Shown here piece by piece: positions 30,256 through 40,164 of a DNA stretch of 64,000 nt. Under the pieces are notes generated by a model, which did not search any database, had not been told where the DNA came from, and saw nothing but the letters and a program-made list of their open reading frames with translations. Origin of the DNA: Pseudomonas viciae (GTDB lineage: Bacteria; Pseudomonadota; Gammaproteobacteria; Pseudomonadales; Pseudomonadaceae); contig NZ_CP035088.1 in NCBI RefSeq assembly GCF_004786035.1, positions 1,028,001 through 1,092,000 on the forward strand. Reading direction: 5' to 3'. The translations under genes were made by a program, and so were the position numbers. How positions within the stretch are numbered: the first letter of the stretch is position 1; each line of letters begins with the position of its first letter.

Positions 30256-31428
30256 TCAGCGTGGCGACACTGCTTGCGGCAATGGTAATTCGCTCTGACA
30301 AACCCCGCGCAACTGCGCCTCGAACTGCTCGATCACCGACGCCCAACCCTGGCGACTGGCATGCTGGCGCGCATTGAGCCGCACGCAGCGCAGCGCCTCG
30401 CGCCCCTCCAGCAGCCAACGGGCTGCGTCGCAGAAGGCTTCTTCATCCCCTGGCATCGCCAGCACACCGTTGTAGCCATGGCGGATATGCTGCGCCGCCG
30501 CGGCCTGATCGTAGGCCACCACGGCCAGTCCGGACGCCAGCGCTTCCAATACGACATTACCGAAGGTTTCGGTCAGGCTCGGAAAGACAAACACATCCCC
30601 GGACGCATAATGGCTGGCCAACGCCTCGCCACGCTGGGAGCCACAAAAGATCGCGTCGGGCAGTGCGTGTTCCAGCGCGGAGCGCAACGGGCCGTCACCG
30701 ACCACGACCAGTTTCAGCCGCCGCTGTGGGAAAGCGCCGCACAGCGTGTCGAAACTGCGCTTGAGCAGCCCGAGGTTTTTTTCCTGGGCCAGACGCCCGA
30801 CATGGATCACCGCGATGTCGTCATCGCCCAGGCCCCAGGCTTCACGCAGGCTTGCCGAGCGTTTGACCGGATGAAACAGCTGACTGTCCACACCGCGGGA
30901 CAACAGCGCTACGCGTTCGAAATGGCGCCGCTCCAGTTCCAGGCGCTGGCTGAGGCTGGGTACCAGGGTCAGGCTGGAGCGGTTGTGGAACCAGCGCAGG
31001 TAATGGGTGAGCACGCGACTCAACAACCCGAAGCCGTACTGCTGGGTGTATTGCTGGAAATTGGTGTGGAAACCGCTGACCACCGAGATGCCCAGGCGCC
31101 GCGCCGCGCGCAACGCCGACAAACCCAGCGGGCCTTCCGTGGCGATGTACAGCACGTCCGGGCGATGACGTTTCCAGCGCCGCAACAGTTTGTGCACCGA
31201 AGCCTGGCCCCACTGCAAACCCGGATACCCCGGCAGCGGCCAGCCCCGGCACAACAACTGATCGTCACTGGCCTGGCGTGGGTCGCCGGCCTGGCGCGGT
31301 CGTATCAGTTCCACCTGGTGGCCGCAGGCGCGCAGGCCGTCGTACAGGCGGCCAAGAGTATTGGCCACACCGTTGATTTCCGGTGGGAAGGTTTCAGTGA
31401 CGAGGGTGATGTGCAGGTGTGTGGTCAT
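30256..31428 (-). CDS. Glycosyltransferase, GT4 family (GT-B fold)
   Basis: The 390-residue protein has an N-terminal Glyco_transf_4 domain (TETFPPEINGVANTLGRLYDG). The C-terminal GT1 domain has HVGRLAQEKNL, SLTETFGNVVLEALASGL and a probable donor-site glutamate. I choose the ATG at 31428, which has a GGGG ribosome site, over one 8 codons upstream. In P. aeruginosa a similar gene lies between a CysZ-like gene and plcH/plcR (recalled), so a glycolipid role is possible. Donor and acceptor are unknown. Confidence 0.85.
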   Translation of the reverse strand: MTTHLHITLVTETFPPEINGVANTLGRLYDGLRACGHQVELIRPRQAGDPRQASDDQLLCRGWPLPGYPGLQWGQASVHKLLRRWKRHRPDVLYIATEGPLGLSALRAARRLGISVVSGFHTNFQQYTQQYGFGLLSRVLTHYLRWFHNRSSLTLVPSLSQRLELERRHFERVALLSRGVDSQLFHPVKRSASLREAWGLGDDDIAVIHVGRLAQEKNLGLLKRSFDTLCGAFPQRRLKLVVVGDGPLRSALEHALPDAIFCGSQRGEALASHYASGDVFVFPSLTETFGNVVLEALASGLAVVAYDQAAAAQHIRHGYNGVLAMPGDEEAFCDAARWLLEGREALRCVRLNARQHASRQGWASVIEQFEAQLRGVCQSELPLPQAVSPR

Positions 31429-31492
31429 GACCCCAGTGTCGACCGGGGCCATTTCGTCATTGTGACGCCAGGATGATGGATTTGTGACCGAT

Positions 31493-32248
31493 TCAGCCCT
31501 GGCGGGCCAACGCGGTCTCGGCGCCTTGCTCGCGCACCCAGAACAACGTCGCCCCGGCCACCGCCGCCGGCATCATCAGGATGTTGACCACCGGGATCAG
31601 CAGTACCAGGTAAACGCTGCCGCCAAAGCCCAGGCTCTGCCAGCGTTTTTCCCGCAGCCAGGCGAGCATTTCGTTCCAGCCCAGCTTGTGGTTGTCCGCC
31701 GGGTAGTCGATGTACTGGATCGCCATCATCCACACACCGAACAGCAGCCACAGCGGTGCGGCGACGAGATTGACCACCGGGATGAACGACAGCACGAACA
31801 ACCCGAGGGCGCGGGGCAGGAAATAGCCGAGTTTGCGTGCCTCACGGGACAACGTACGGGGAATCATGGCGACCAACTCGCCCCAACTGAAGGCCGGGAA
31901 GTCGTCGGTGCCACGGATGACCACTTCGACTTTCTCGGCGAGAAAACCGTTGAATGGCGCGGCGATGATGTTGGCGAGCATGGTGAAGGTGAAAAACACC
32001 ATCAGCACCACCAGTACCACGAACAGCGGCCAGAGGACGTAGCTGAGGAAGCTCAGCCAGTCCGGCAGCGATGGCATCAGCGTATCGACCCATAGGCTGA
32101 ACTGATGGCCGGCCAGGTAAATCAATCCGACGAACAGCACCAGGTTGATTACCAGCGGCAGGAGTACAAACAAACGCAGGCCCGGGCTGAGGACCAACTT
32201 GAGACCCTCGCGCAAATATTGCGGGCCGGACAGGACGGGGGCGGGCAT
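31493..32248 (-). CDS. cysZ: Sulfate transporter CysZ-like (EI24 family)
   Basis: The 251-residue integral membrane protein of the EI24/CysZ family has several long hydrophobic helices. It carries the family features [12 protein letters not shown] and [14 protein letters not shown]. coli CysZ imports sulfate at high affinity. I choose the ATG at 32248 because GGAG lies 6 bp upstream; a second methionine four codons earlier has no such site. The gene is divergent from trxB. Confidence 0.85.
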   Translation of the reverse strand: MPAPVLSGPQYLREGLKLVLSPGLRLFVLLPLVINLVLFVGLIYLAGHQFSLWVDTLMPSLPDWLSFLSYVLWPLFVVLVVLMVFFTFTMLANIIAAPFNGFLAEKVEVVIRGTDDFPAFSWGELVAMIPRTLSREARKLGYFLPRALGLFVLSFIPVVNLVAAPLWLLFGVWMMAIQYIDYPADNHKLGWNEMLAWLREKRWQSLGFGGSVYLVLLIPVVNILMMPAAVAGATLFWVREQGAETALARQG

Positions 32249-33523
<1,275 letters not shown>

Positions 33524-33536
33524 TCCGTCAGGCTTG

Positions 33537-33563
33537 AAAAAACCGGCTTCGGCCGGTTTTTTT
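33537..33563 (+). terminator. Rho-independent terminator after trxB
   Basis: AAAAAACCGGC and GCCGGTTTTTTT close a tight 4-base loop (TTCG), 14 bp after the trxB stop. Confidence 0.92.
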
Positions 33564-33611
33564 GTGCCTGGAAATCTGCCGGCGAACCCCTGTGGTCAGA
33601 AACACCATATT

Positions 33612-34862
33612 TCAGGCCAGCTTCGCCAGGCACGCCTCGAGAATATCCAAGCCCTCTTGCAACACTGCCGCCTCGGTGGTCAACGGTGCCAGCAGCCGAA
33701 TGATGTGCCGCGATTTACCGCTGGGCATCAGCAGCAAACCGGACTCCCGGGCCAGGGCCAGCAGTTGGGTCAATTGCGCCGCAGCGGGGGTGCCGTCGGC
33801 GTGGGCCAGTTCGATGCCGCGCATGGCGCCGACGCCGGTCAGGCGGCCCAGGTAAGGTGTCAGCCCACGGCTGCGCCAGGATGCGTAGCGGCTGACGATC
33901 GCTTCTTCCTGTTGCGTGCCCCACGCTTGCAGGTTCGCGTCGCTCATCTCGTCCAGGGTCGCCAGTGCGGCGGCGCAGGCGATGGGGTTGCCGGAATAGG
34001 TGCCGCCGAGTCCGCCCTTGGGCAGGTTGTCCAGCAACGCCTTGCGCCCGACCACCGCGCCGAGGGGCACGCCGCCGGCGATGCTTTTGCCCAGCAGGAT
34101 CAGGTCGGGCTCGATGCCCAGTCGCGAGAACGCAAAACGCTTGCCGGTGCGGCCGAAGCCGGACTGGATTTCATCGATGATCAGCACGATGCCTTTGTCG
34201 TCGCAAAACTGCCGCAGGGCTTGGGCGAAAGACACGTCCATCGCCAGGAAACCGGCTTCGCCCTGCACCGGCTCGACGATGAAACAGGCGACGTCGTTCA
34301 CGTCGATCTCGACGCTGAACAGCCGCTCCATGGCCTTCAAGGCCTCCGCGCAGGTGACGCCGTTGTCCTGGCTGGGGTAGGGCAGGTGATACACCGGTCC
34401 GGGCAATACGCCGACTTTCTGTTTGTAGGGGGCGACCTTGCCGTTGAGGTTGAGGGTGGCCAGGGTGCGACCGTGAAAGGCGCCATCAAACGCAATGACG
34501 GCGGTGCGGCCGGTGGCGCCGCGTACGATTTTCAAGGCGTTTTCCGCCGCCTCGGCGCCGCTGTTGGTGAGCATGCCGCTGACCGGGTAATCCACCGGGA
34601 CAAATGCCGCCAGGCGCTCCATCAACTCAATGTAGGGCGCATGGGGCGCGGCGTTGAACGCGTAGTGGGTCAGCCGGGTGGCTTGTTCACGGATGGCGTC
34701 GACGATGCGCGGATGGCAATGGCCGAGGTTCAACACGCCGATTCCGCCGACGAAATCGATGTAGCGCTTGCCATCGGTGTCCCAGACCTCGGCGTTTTTG
34801 CCGTGGCTGAGGCTGACGGGGTGCACGATGGAAATCGACTGGCTGATGGTTTCGCTGCTCAT
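33612..34862 (-). CDS. Class III PLP aminotransferase, 4-aminobutyrate/2-aminoadipate type
   Basis: The 416-residue class III aminotransferase has the PLP lysine in LLGKSIAGGVPLGAVVG, the DEIQSGFGRTG motif and GMLTNSGAEAAENALK. It closely resembles my recollection of the P. putida enzyme PP_4108 (AmaC), a 2-aminoadipate transaminase of lysine breakdown, including the opening SISIVHPVSLSHGKNAEVWD. It could equally be annotated as GabT. No lysine-pathway genes lie beside it, so the substrate remains an inference. Confidence 0.85.
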   Translation of the reverse strand: MSSETISQSISIVHPVSLSHGKNAEVWDTDGKRYIDFVGGIGVLNLGHCHPRIVDAIREQATRLTHYAFNAAPHAPYIELMERLAAFVPVDYPVSGMLTNSGAEAAENALKIVRGATGRTAVIAFDGAFHGRTLATLNLNGKVAPYKQKVGVLPGPVYHLPYPSQDNGVTCAEALKAMERLFSVEIDVNDVACFIVEPVQGEAGFLAMDVSFAQALRQFCDDKGIVLIIDEIQSGFGRTGKRFAFSRLGIEPDLILLGKSIAGGVPLGAVVGRKALLDNLPKGGLGGTYSGNPIACAAALATLDEMSDANLQAWGTQQEEAIVSRYASWRSRGLTPYLGRLTGVGAMRGIELAHADGTPAAAQLTQLLALARESGLLLMPSGKSRHIIRLLAPLTTEAAVLQEGLDILEACLAKLA

Positions 34863-34997
34863 GGATAACGGCTCGGACGAAGGAAAGATTTCCTTTATCT
34901 AAGCCGCGAGCAGAGGGGCCCGGCAAACGAAATAAAGTTGCCGGGTCAATCTTAAAAGTCGGGATGTGGGCAGGTGTCGCTTACCTGGGAGGCAGCC

Positions 34998-35128
34998 CGT
35001 GGCGAGGGAGCTTGCTCCCGCTGGGGCGCGAAGCGGCCCCGAAGCCTGGCAACCCGGTGCGTCAGGCAAATTGAGTTTGGCTGCTTGGGTCTGCTGCGCA
35101 GCCCAGCGGGAGCAAGCTCCCTCGCCAC
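34998..35128. repeat. REPIN-like pair of inverted repeats
   Basis: CGTGGCGAGGGAGCTTGCTC and GAGCAAGCTCCCTCGCCAC face each other across about 90 bp. They fill most of the 299-bp gap between the aminotransferase gene and the HopJ-family gene; I see no gene in the rest. Confidence 0.75.
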
Positions 35129-35161
35129 AAAAGCGGGCCTCGCACAGAGCGGGGGCTCAGA

Positions 35162-35500
35162 TCAGCGCCGTTGCAGCGGCTGTGCCTCAAACTTCACACC
35201 CGCCAACCCGTGGACCATCAACGCGCGGATATTGCCGTGATCGCTGTCTTGCGGCGTAGCCAGCACTGAGCGGTAATGTTCGCCAAACGCCAGCAACGCT
35301 TCTTCATCGCTCAGGCCTTCGAGCAGTGCCAGACCCAGGGTCTTGCAGGAGCCTTCGTTCTGTCCGGCGGCATTTTCCACGCCGCCATTGTTGAAGGCCT
35401 GGGGCTGGTAGTCGTAGCCGGCGGCGATAAAGGCCAGGGTGTCGGCAAAGGCGTGTTCGCCACTCTTGAGGCTGGCGCGCAGGGTGTTCAGGTCAAGCAT
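35162..35500 (-). CDS. HopJ-family protein
   Basis: The 112-residue protein begins MLDLNTLRASLKSGEHAFAD and contains FIAAGYDYQPQAFNNGGVENAAG, with the family's NxGGxxN-like segment in the latter. The HopJ name comes from a P. syringae type III effector candidate, but homologues are widespread in non-pathogens and are probably housekeeping proteins. The longer open frame to 35635 overlaps the upstream gene heavily and is rejected. The gene overlaps the DUF1244 gene by 8 bp. Confidence 0.85.
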   Translation of the reverse strand: MLDLNTLRASLKSGEHAFADTLAFIAAGYDYQPQAFNNGGVENAAGQNEGSCKTLGLALLEGLSDEEALLAFGEHYRSVLATPQDSDHGNIRALMVHGLAGVKFEAQPLQRR

Positions 35501-35789
35501 CGGGTTTTCCTTTGGCGAATGCCGCTTGCTGTTCGGCGCTGGCTTCTTGCTGGTATTGGGCTTTCCACTCGGCGTACGGCATGCCGTAAACCACTTCGCG
35601 GGCGTCATCGAGGCTGACCTCGATCTGGCGTTCATCGGCGGCGGCCTTGTACCACTTGGACAGGCAGTTGCGGCAGAACCCGGCGAGGTTCATCAGGTCG
35701 ATGTTCTGCACATCCTTGCGGCTGTCCAGGTGGGCAACCAGCCGGCGGAAAGCGGCGGCTTCAAGTTCGAGGCGTTGTTGATCGTTCAT
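35493..35789 (-). CDS. DUF1244 protein
   Basis: The 98-residue protein has the DUF1244 core IDLMNLAGFCRNCLSKWYK and the following VVYGMPYAEWKAQYQ. The two cysteines in FCRNC may bind metal. Its function is unknown. It forms a two-gene unit with the HopJ-family gene, and the pairing recurs in pseudomonads as I recall. Confidence 0.88.
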   Translation of the reverse strand: MNDQQRLELEAAAFRRLVAHLDSRKDVQNIDLMNLAGFCRNCLSKWYKAAADERQIEVSLDDAREVVYGMPYAEWKAQYQQEASAEQQAAFAKGKPDA

Positions 35790-35893
35790 GGTGTTCTCTG
35801 ACGGACAGCTTCAAGCGGTGCGCTTCAAGCGACGGGATGGATTGCAGTGGTGACAAGTTTACCGCTTGAGGCCTGGGGCTGAAAACGTACAGC

Positions 35894-36265
35894 TCAGCGA
35901 CTCGCCGCAAGCGTAATCGACACCGACTCGGCAAATCGCAAGGCGTGGGGCTTGTCGACTTCGACTTCGGCATACAGCACCGACGCATTGGCCATGACCA
36001 GATCGAGCAATTCCTGGGTCAGGCGTTCGAGCAGGGCGAAACGGTTACCTTCCACGTGGGCGATGATCGCCTTGGTGATGGTGCGGTAGTTCAGCGCGTG
36101 GTCGATGTCGTTGTCGCGCACTGCCTCCTGGGCGGCATAGAGAATGGTCAGGTTGATCAACACATCCTGCTTGTTGAGGATCTCGTCCTCGTTGATGCCG
36201 ATGAAGGTGCGCAAGCGCAGGTCCTTGACCTTGATGCGTGCCATCGCTGGCTGAAGTTGTGGCAT
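35894..36265 (-). CDS. folX: Dihydroneopterin triphosphate 2'-epimerase FolX
   Basis: The 123-residue protein of the DHNA epimerase/aldolase fold contains [18 protein letters not shown] and [12 protein letters not shown]. FolX makes dihydromonapterin triphosphate, leading with FolM to tetrahydromonapterin, the phenylalanine hydroxylase cofactor in Pseudomonas. The ATG at 36265 follows the folE stop directly and has GGAG 7 bp upstream, inside folE. A second methionine seven codons later is possible. Confidence 0.92.
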   Translation of the reverse strand: MPQLQPAMARIKVKDLRLRTFIGINEDEILNKQDVLINLTILYAAQEAVRDNDIDHALNYRTITKAIIAHVEGNRFALLERLTQELLDLVMANASVLYAEVEVDKPHALRFAESVSITLAASR

Positions 36266-36826
36266 TTACTTGCTCCGTCGAATCAATTGCAGGAACTCCT
36301 GGCGGGTGGTGCTGGAATCGCGAAAGGCGCCGAGCATCACCGAGGTGTTCATGGTCGAGTTCTGTTTTTCGACACCGCGCATCATCATGCACATGTGCTG
36401 GGCTTCGATCACCACCGCGACGCCAGCGGCTTGGGTGACCTGTTGCACCGCGTCGGCGATTTGCCGGGTGAGGTTTTCCTGGATTTGCAGGCGGCGGGCG
36501 AACATGTCCACCAGCCGGGCAATTTTCGACAGCCCCAGGACCTTTCCCGTAGGAATATAAGCCACATGGGCCTTGCCGATGAAGGGCAACAGGTGATGTT
36601 CGCACAGGGAATAGAGTTCGATGTCGGCGACGATCACCATTTCATCGCTGTCGGAGGCGAAGAGGGCGCCGTTGACGATCTGCTCGACGCTTTGCTCATA
36701 GCCGTGGCAAAGGTACTGCATGGCCTTGGCCGCGCGCATCGGGGTGTCCAGCAAGCCTTCGCGCTCCGGGTTTTCGCCCAGGCCGATGAGGATCTCGCGA
36801 TAGTTCTGGGGCAGGGATAACGCCAT
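36266..36826 (-). CDS. folE: GTP cyclohydrolase I FolE
   Basis: The 186-residue protein begins [20 protein letters not shown]. The zinc and active-site motif is [20 protein letters not shown]; a second is [13 protein letters not shown]. It converts GTP to dihydroneopterin triphosphate. I start it at 36826, since the open frame upstream to 37114 runs into folM and is not family-like. It lies between folM and folX in one operon, which suggests it is dedicated to monapterin synthesis rather than only folate. Confidence 0.95.
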   Translation of the reverse strand: MALSLPQNYREILIGLGENPEREGLLDTPMRAAKAMQYLCHGYEQSVEQIVNGALFASDSDEMVIVADIELYSLCEHHLLPFIGKAHVAYIPTGKVLGLSKIARLVDMFARRLQIQENLTRQIADAVQQVTQAAGVAVVIEAQHMCMMMRGVEKQNSTMNTSVMLGAFRDSSTTRQEFLQLIRRSK

Positions 36827-36846
36827 GGGGCATCCTCGAAGCAAGG

Positions 36847-37557
36847 CTATTTGACGTGCCGCCCGCCGTTGACGGTCAGGGTGGTGCCGGTGACATAGGG
36901 GTTGTCCAGCAGATAACGCAGGCTCTGGTAGATCACTTCGCTGCCGGGTTCGATACCCAGCGCCGACTTGGCCAGGGCCTTGGCGCGGTAAGCGGCATCG
37001 TCTTCGGGATTGAACAGTAGCAGGGCTGGGGCAATACCGTTGACCTTGATGCCCGGCGCGTACTTGGCCGCAAACGACAGGGTCAGGCTTTCGAGACCGG
37101 CCTTGGTGGCGCAATAGGCGATGTGCTTGCTACTGCCCTTGCGCGTGACATCATCGCTGATGTGCACGATATCCGCTGGAGTCGAGCGTTGCAGCAGTTC
37201 GGCACAATGCAGGTTGATCAGGTAAGGCGCGAGCATGTGCACGCCAAACATGGCGTTGAACGCGTTCGCTTCGTCGCCCGGGGCCTCGGCCAGCCACGCC
37301 GAGGCGTTGTGCACGATGGCCCGCAACCGGTCGGTGTGCTGTTTGAGCTGTTCGATAAATCCCAGGATCCCGGCTTCGCTGGCCAAGTCGGCGAACAGCA
37401 TCGTCGCCCCCAGGTCACGCAGCATCTGCACGCCCGGGCGTTCGGTACGATAGGTGGCGATCACCGGTTGCCCGTCTTCAAGCAGGCGTCGGGCGCAATG
37501 CAGGCCGACGCGCTGGGCTGCGCCGGTGATCAGGATCGGTGCGGTGGCGCTGGACAT
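36847..37557 (-). CDS. folM: Dihydromonapterin reductase FolM (SDR family)
   Basis: The 236-residue short-chain dehydrogenase has the pteridine-reductase-like nucleotide motif [15 protein letters not shown], and the YxxxK pair in [13 protein letters not shown]. It reduces dihydromonapterin to the tetrahydro form with NADPH. It heads the folM-folE-folX operon, which in P. aeruginosa lies in the same order near a flavodoxin gene (recalled). Confidence 0.93.
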   Translation of the reverse strand: MSSATAPILITGAAQRVGLHCARRLLEDGQPVIATYRTERPGVQMLRDLGATMLFADLASEAGILGFIEQLKQHTDRLRAIVHNASAWLAEAPGDEANAFNAMFGVHMLAPYLINLHCAELLQRSTPADIVHISDDVTRKGSSKHIAYCATKAGLESLTLSFAAKYAPGIKVNGIAPALLLFNPEDDAAYRAKALAKSALGIEPGSEVIYQSLRYLLDNPYVTGTTLTVNGGRHVK

Positions 37558-37620
37558 AGGGTGGCTCGGTTCACGGCAAGAGCAAAACTATAACAGCGAC
37601 GCAAGATGGCGACGATGACT

Positions 37621-37712
37621 CTGTGGGAGGGGGCTTGCTCGCGAAGGCGGTGCGTCAGTCAACATTAATGCTGAATGTACCGCCGTCTTCGCGAGCAAGC
37701 CCGCTCCCACAG
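37621..37712. repeat. REPIN (paired inverted REP elements)
   Basis: CTGTGGGAGGGGGCTTGCTC and GAGCAAGCCCGCTCCCACAG face each other between folM and the ABM-domain gene. Confidence 0.85.
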
Positions 37713-37729
37713 AGGATCATCGGCGCAGC

Positions 37730-38299
37730 TTAATGATTCTGCGTGGACGGCTTGACCGGCAACGCCTGTTGCGGCGCACCGTTCAGCCAATTCGCCAGCA
37801 GATGAGTCGACATCGGGATAAACAGATAGACCATCAGCGGCGTCAAAATGAGTGTGCTGATGAGCACGCGACTCAACAGGCCCAGCTCGCTCAGCAGGGG
37901 GCCCAACAGGAAGTTGAACAGCAGCGACACGGGAAAGAACGCGAGCCAGATGGCCACGGCCTGCTTCCAGCGCGGCGGACGCTGGCCAATCGTGCCGAAC
38001 CAGCCATCGATACCGCGCACCCGGTGTTCGGAAGGATCGGCAAACAGCTCGCTGCCCCGTCCCAGCCAAGCCGTGCGCGAGGCGGAGTGTTCCCAGGCAT
38101 GCAGGGTCTGCTCGTCGACAAAGCGGAAAATGATCTGGAACTCGTCATCCTCGGGCGGTGGGGCGAGTACGCCCGAACCCAGGTAGCCGGGAAAGTCGGT
38201 CGCCAGTTGTTCGCCCTCGCGCAGCCAGGCGATCAGGTCCTGGTAGCGTCCGTTGGCGACGCGGCGGGCAACCATCAGGGTGACGGGTGAGGTAGACAT
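37730..38299 (-). CDS. Antibiotic-biosynthesis-monooxygenase-like (ABM) domain membrane protein
   Basis: The 189-residue protein begins MSTSPVTLMVARRVANGRY. The first half is an ABM-like ferredoxin fold (FQIIFRFVDEQTLHAWEHS). The second half has two membrane helices (AIWLAFFPVSLLFNFLLG and VLISTLILTPLMVYLFIPM). Such proteins are often annotated as ABM-domain proteins of unknown substrate. It is divergent from the LitR-like regulator gene across a 222-bp region, so it is a natural candidate target of that regulator. Confidence 0.8.
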   Translation of the reverse strand: MSTSPVTLMVARRVANGRYQDLIAWLREGEQLATDFPGYLGSGVLAPPPEDDEFQIIFRFVDEQTLHAWEHSASRTAWLGRGSELFADPSEHRVRGIDGWFGTIGQRPPRWKQAVAIWLAFFPVSLLFNFLLGPLLSELGLLSRVLISTLILTPLMVYLFIPMSTHLLANWLNGAPQQALPVKPSTQNH

Positions 38300-38423
38300 T
38301 ATGTATCTCCGTAAGACAAGGCGCGGCACTCCGGGTAGGACGTTCGCGGGAGACGCTCCCGGGGTGGTGGGTAACGTCTGGTCGCCAAAAAGCACGCAAG
38401 GATTATTCCTGATCGAACGAAAT

Positions 38424-38459
38424 ACAACAAAACCACATATCGGTAATGTTTCTTGTTGT
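38424..38459. promoter_or_regulatory. Inverted repeat in the ABM / MerR divergent promoter region
   Basis: ACAACAA (38424-38430) and TTGTTGT (38453-38459) form a perfect inverted repeat with 22 bp between the arms. It sits midway between the two divergent starts and is a reasonable operator candidate for the dimeric MerR regulator. This is inference only. Confidence 0.4.
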
Positions 38460-38521
38460 CATCATATGACTCGGAGGGAGTAAACTGGGATCCAATTTGC
38501 CAGCCGGACTTGTCTGCCAAA

Positions 38522-39481
38522 ATGAGCGTGATCACAGAAGATAACTTCGTTTTCCAGGCGTCGGGTGCCTTCAAGCGGGAAGACTTGTTCCCCATCCGCG
38601 AAGTGGCACGCTTGACCGGTGTGAACCCTGTAACCCTGCGCGCATGGGAGCGTCGCTACGGTCTGATCCAGCCCACTCGCACCGAAAGCGGGCATCGCCT
38701 GTATTCCTTGGGCGATATCGAAAAGGTGCGCAGCATCCTGGCCTGGATCGAGCGTGGCGTGGCGGTCAGTAAAGTGGGCAAGATCCTGGCGAAGACCGAG
38801 TCGGTGCAACCGGTCTCCGCACTGATCTCATCTGATCTGGTAAGCGCCGATTACGCCCAGTGGCAGCAACAGGTGGCGGATGCGGTTGGCAACTTTGACG
38901 ATATAGAGCTGGATCGCATCTACGGGCAGATTTTCTCCACCTACACAGTACCGGTCATTTTTCAGGACATCCTGATGCCGCTTTGGCGACAACTGCTGCA
39001 ACGCCAGCAGACGTTCGGGCAAGCCAGCGAATGGGTGTTTTTCGATGGTTTCCTGCGTTCGCGCATCATCCAGCGACTCTTGTTAAAGCGCGAAGGCACA
39101 TCGCGGCGGGTCCTGGTCAGCGCCATTGCCGGGCAGTGCCGCGAGCTGGAGCTGCTGGTCACGGCGCTGTATCTGTCCAAGGCGGAAGTAGGCGTCAGGG
39201 TGCTGACGGTCGGCCTGCCATTCAACGAACTGCCCCTGGTGTGCCAGAAGGTCCAGCCTTTGGCGCTGGTCCTGGTGTCCAATCATGCGCCGGTCCCCGA
39301 GTTACCCAAACGTTTGGGTAAATTGGCGATGAGCCTGGATTGTCCGTTGATGTTGGCCGGCGATGCGTCCGATCTGGCTGAAGACTGCCTGGCAGGTTCG
39401 TCGATCGGTTGCCTGGGCAATGAAGGGACGTTGATGCGCCAGCGCTTGCGGCAATTATTGACGGGTACTCTGGATACGTAA
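38522..39481 (+). CDS. MerR-family regulator with degenerate B12-binding domain (class II LitR/PplR-like)
   Basis: The 319-residue protein has a MerR winged helix (FPIREVARLTGVNPVTLRAW, RYGLIQPTRTESGHRLYS) at residues 23-90. A helical bundle follows, then a cobalamin-domain fold at about 195-290. The residues that hold adenosylcobalamin in CarH/LitR are missing: the Wx9EH motif is W171 with R181-I182, and ExHxxG reads QCRELE at 205-210. This matches class II LitR (PplR) proteins described as light-responsive in P. putida, which do not bind B12. A short LOV gene lies two genes downstream. The ATG at 38522 is chosen over an upstream TTG. Confidence 0.87.
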   Translation: MSVITEDNFVFQASGAFKREDLFPIREVARLTGVNPVTLRAWERRYGLIQPTRTESGHRLYSLGDIEKVRSILAWIERGVAVSKVGKILAKTESVQPVSALISSDLVSADYAQWQQQVADAVGNFDDIELDRIYGQIFSTYTVPVIFQDILMPLWRQLLQRQQTFGQASEWVFFDGFLRSRIIQRLLLKREGTSRRVLVSAIAGQCRELELLVTALYLSKAEVGVRVLTVGLPFNELPLVCQKVQPLALVLVSNHAPVPELPKRLGKLAMSLDCPLMLAGDASDLAEDCLAGSSIGCLGNEGTLMRQRLRQLLTGTLDT

Positions 39482-39504
39482 TACCCGGTTTGTGCAGCAG
39501 GGGA

Positions 39505-40110
39505 CTAGATATGCATGGCCGGATGGGTCAGGCGGTGCTGCTGAAGGATGTACTGACGCAGGCGCTCGGTCTCATCCTCGTCATTCTGGCTCAGATGGTA
39601 GGCAAACAAACCTTGAGCAGTTTCCCGTTCGAAGGTGCCCCGCAACGAAATTCTCTCGTAGCCTGACGGGCTGAACCACAAAGCGAATTGCTTGGGTGGC
39701 TTGGTCCGGCTGCGGCTTTCCAGCAAGACACCTTTACAGGACACCTCGTGTACCCAGAGAGGTCCTGGCCGGCTCCGGGCATCTTCCAGAGCCACTGGCT
39801 CCTCGAGGGCCAGGCGCCATGGGCGTACCTTCGGTCCGTCTTCGTAGATACTCGGCACACCCAACCGCAGGTGCATCGCATGGAATTCATCTTCCACCAG
39901 ATGCAACGGGAAGGTCATTTGCTGGTTTTCAAAATTGGCTTGCAGCGTAACCTGCTCATTGGCCGCCAGGCGCGTCAGCAGGTCACGGATTTGCGATCCA
40001 CCGTTTACCAGCAAGCTCGACGTGACATCCCGCTCGTTCAACTGCGGGTTGTGCTGCATGGTCCGGATGAAATCCAGTTCATCCTGAGTCAGGAGGGCAT
40101 CGCGCTGCAT
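39505..40110 (-). CDS. PilZ-like protein of unknown function
   Basis: I do not recognise this 201-residue protein firmly. It has a beta-rich N-terminal part (ANEQVTLQANFENQQMTFPL). The second half reads like a PilZ barrel: LWVHEVSCKGVLLES resembles the D/NxSxxG motif, but the RxxxR c-di-GMP motif is not clear. If it is PilZ-like, c-di-GMP binding may be lost. It lies between the LitR-like regulator (convergent) and the LOV gene (same strand, 54 bp upstream), so it is probably cotranscribed with the LOV gene. Confidence 0.55.
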   Translation of the reverse strand: MQRDALLTQDELDFIRTMQHNPQLNERDVTSSLLVNGGSQIRDLLTRLAANEQVTLQANFENQQMTFPLHLVEDEFHAMHLRLGVPSIYEDGPKVRPWRLALEEPVALEDARSRPGPLWVHEVSCKGVLLESRSRTKPPKQFALWFSPSGYERISLRGTFERETAQGLFAYHLSQNDEDETERLRQYILQQHRLTHPAMHI

Positions 40111-40164
40111 GGTCTACTCGAAATGATGATTTACATATTCACTGGTGATTGTAGTGACTGACCG

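Noticed and set aside
35162..35500. HopJ as a type III virulence effector
   Set aside because: The family name suggests it, but no type III genes are present and homologues are common in non-pathogens; treated as a conserved protein of unknown role.
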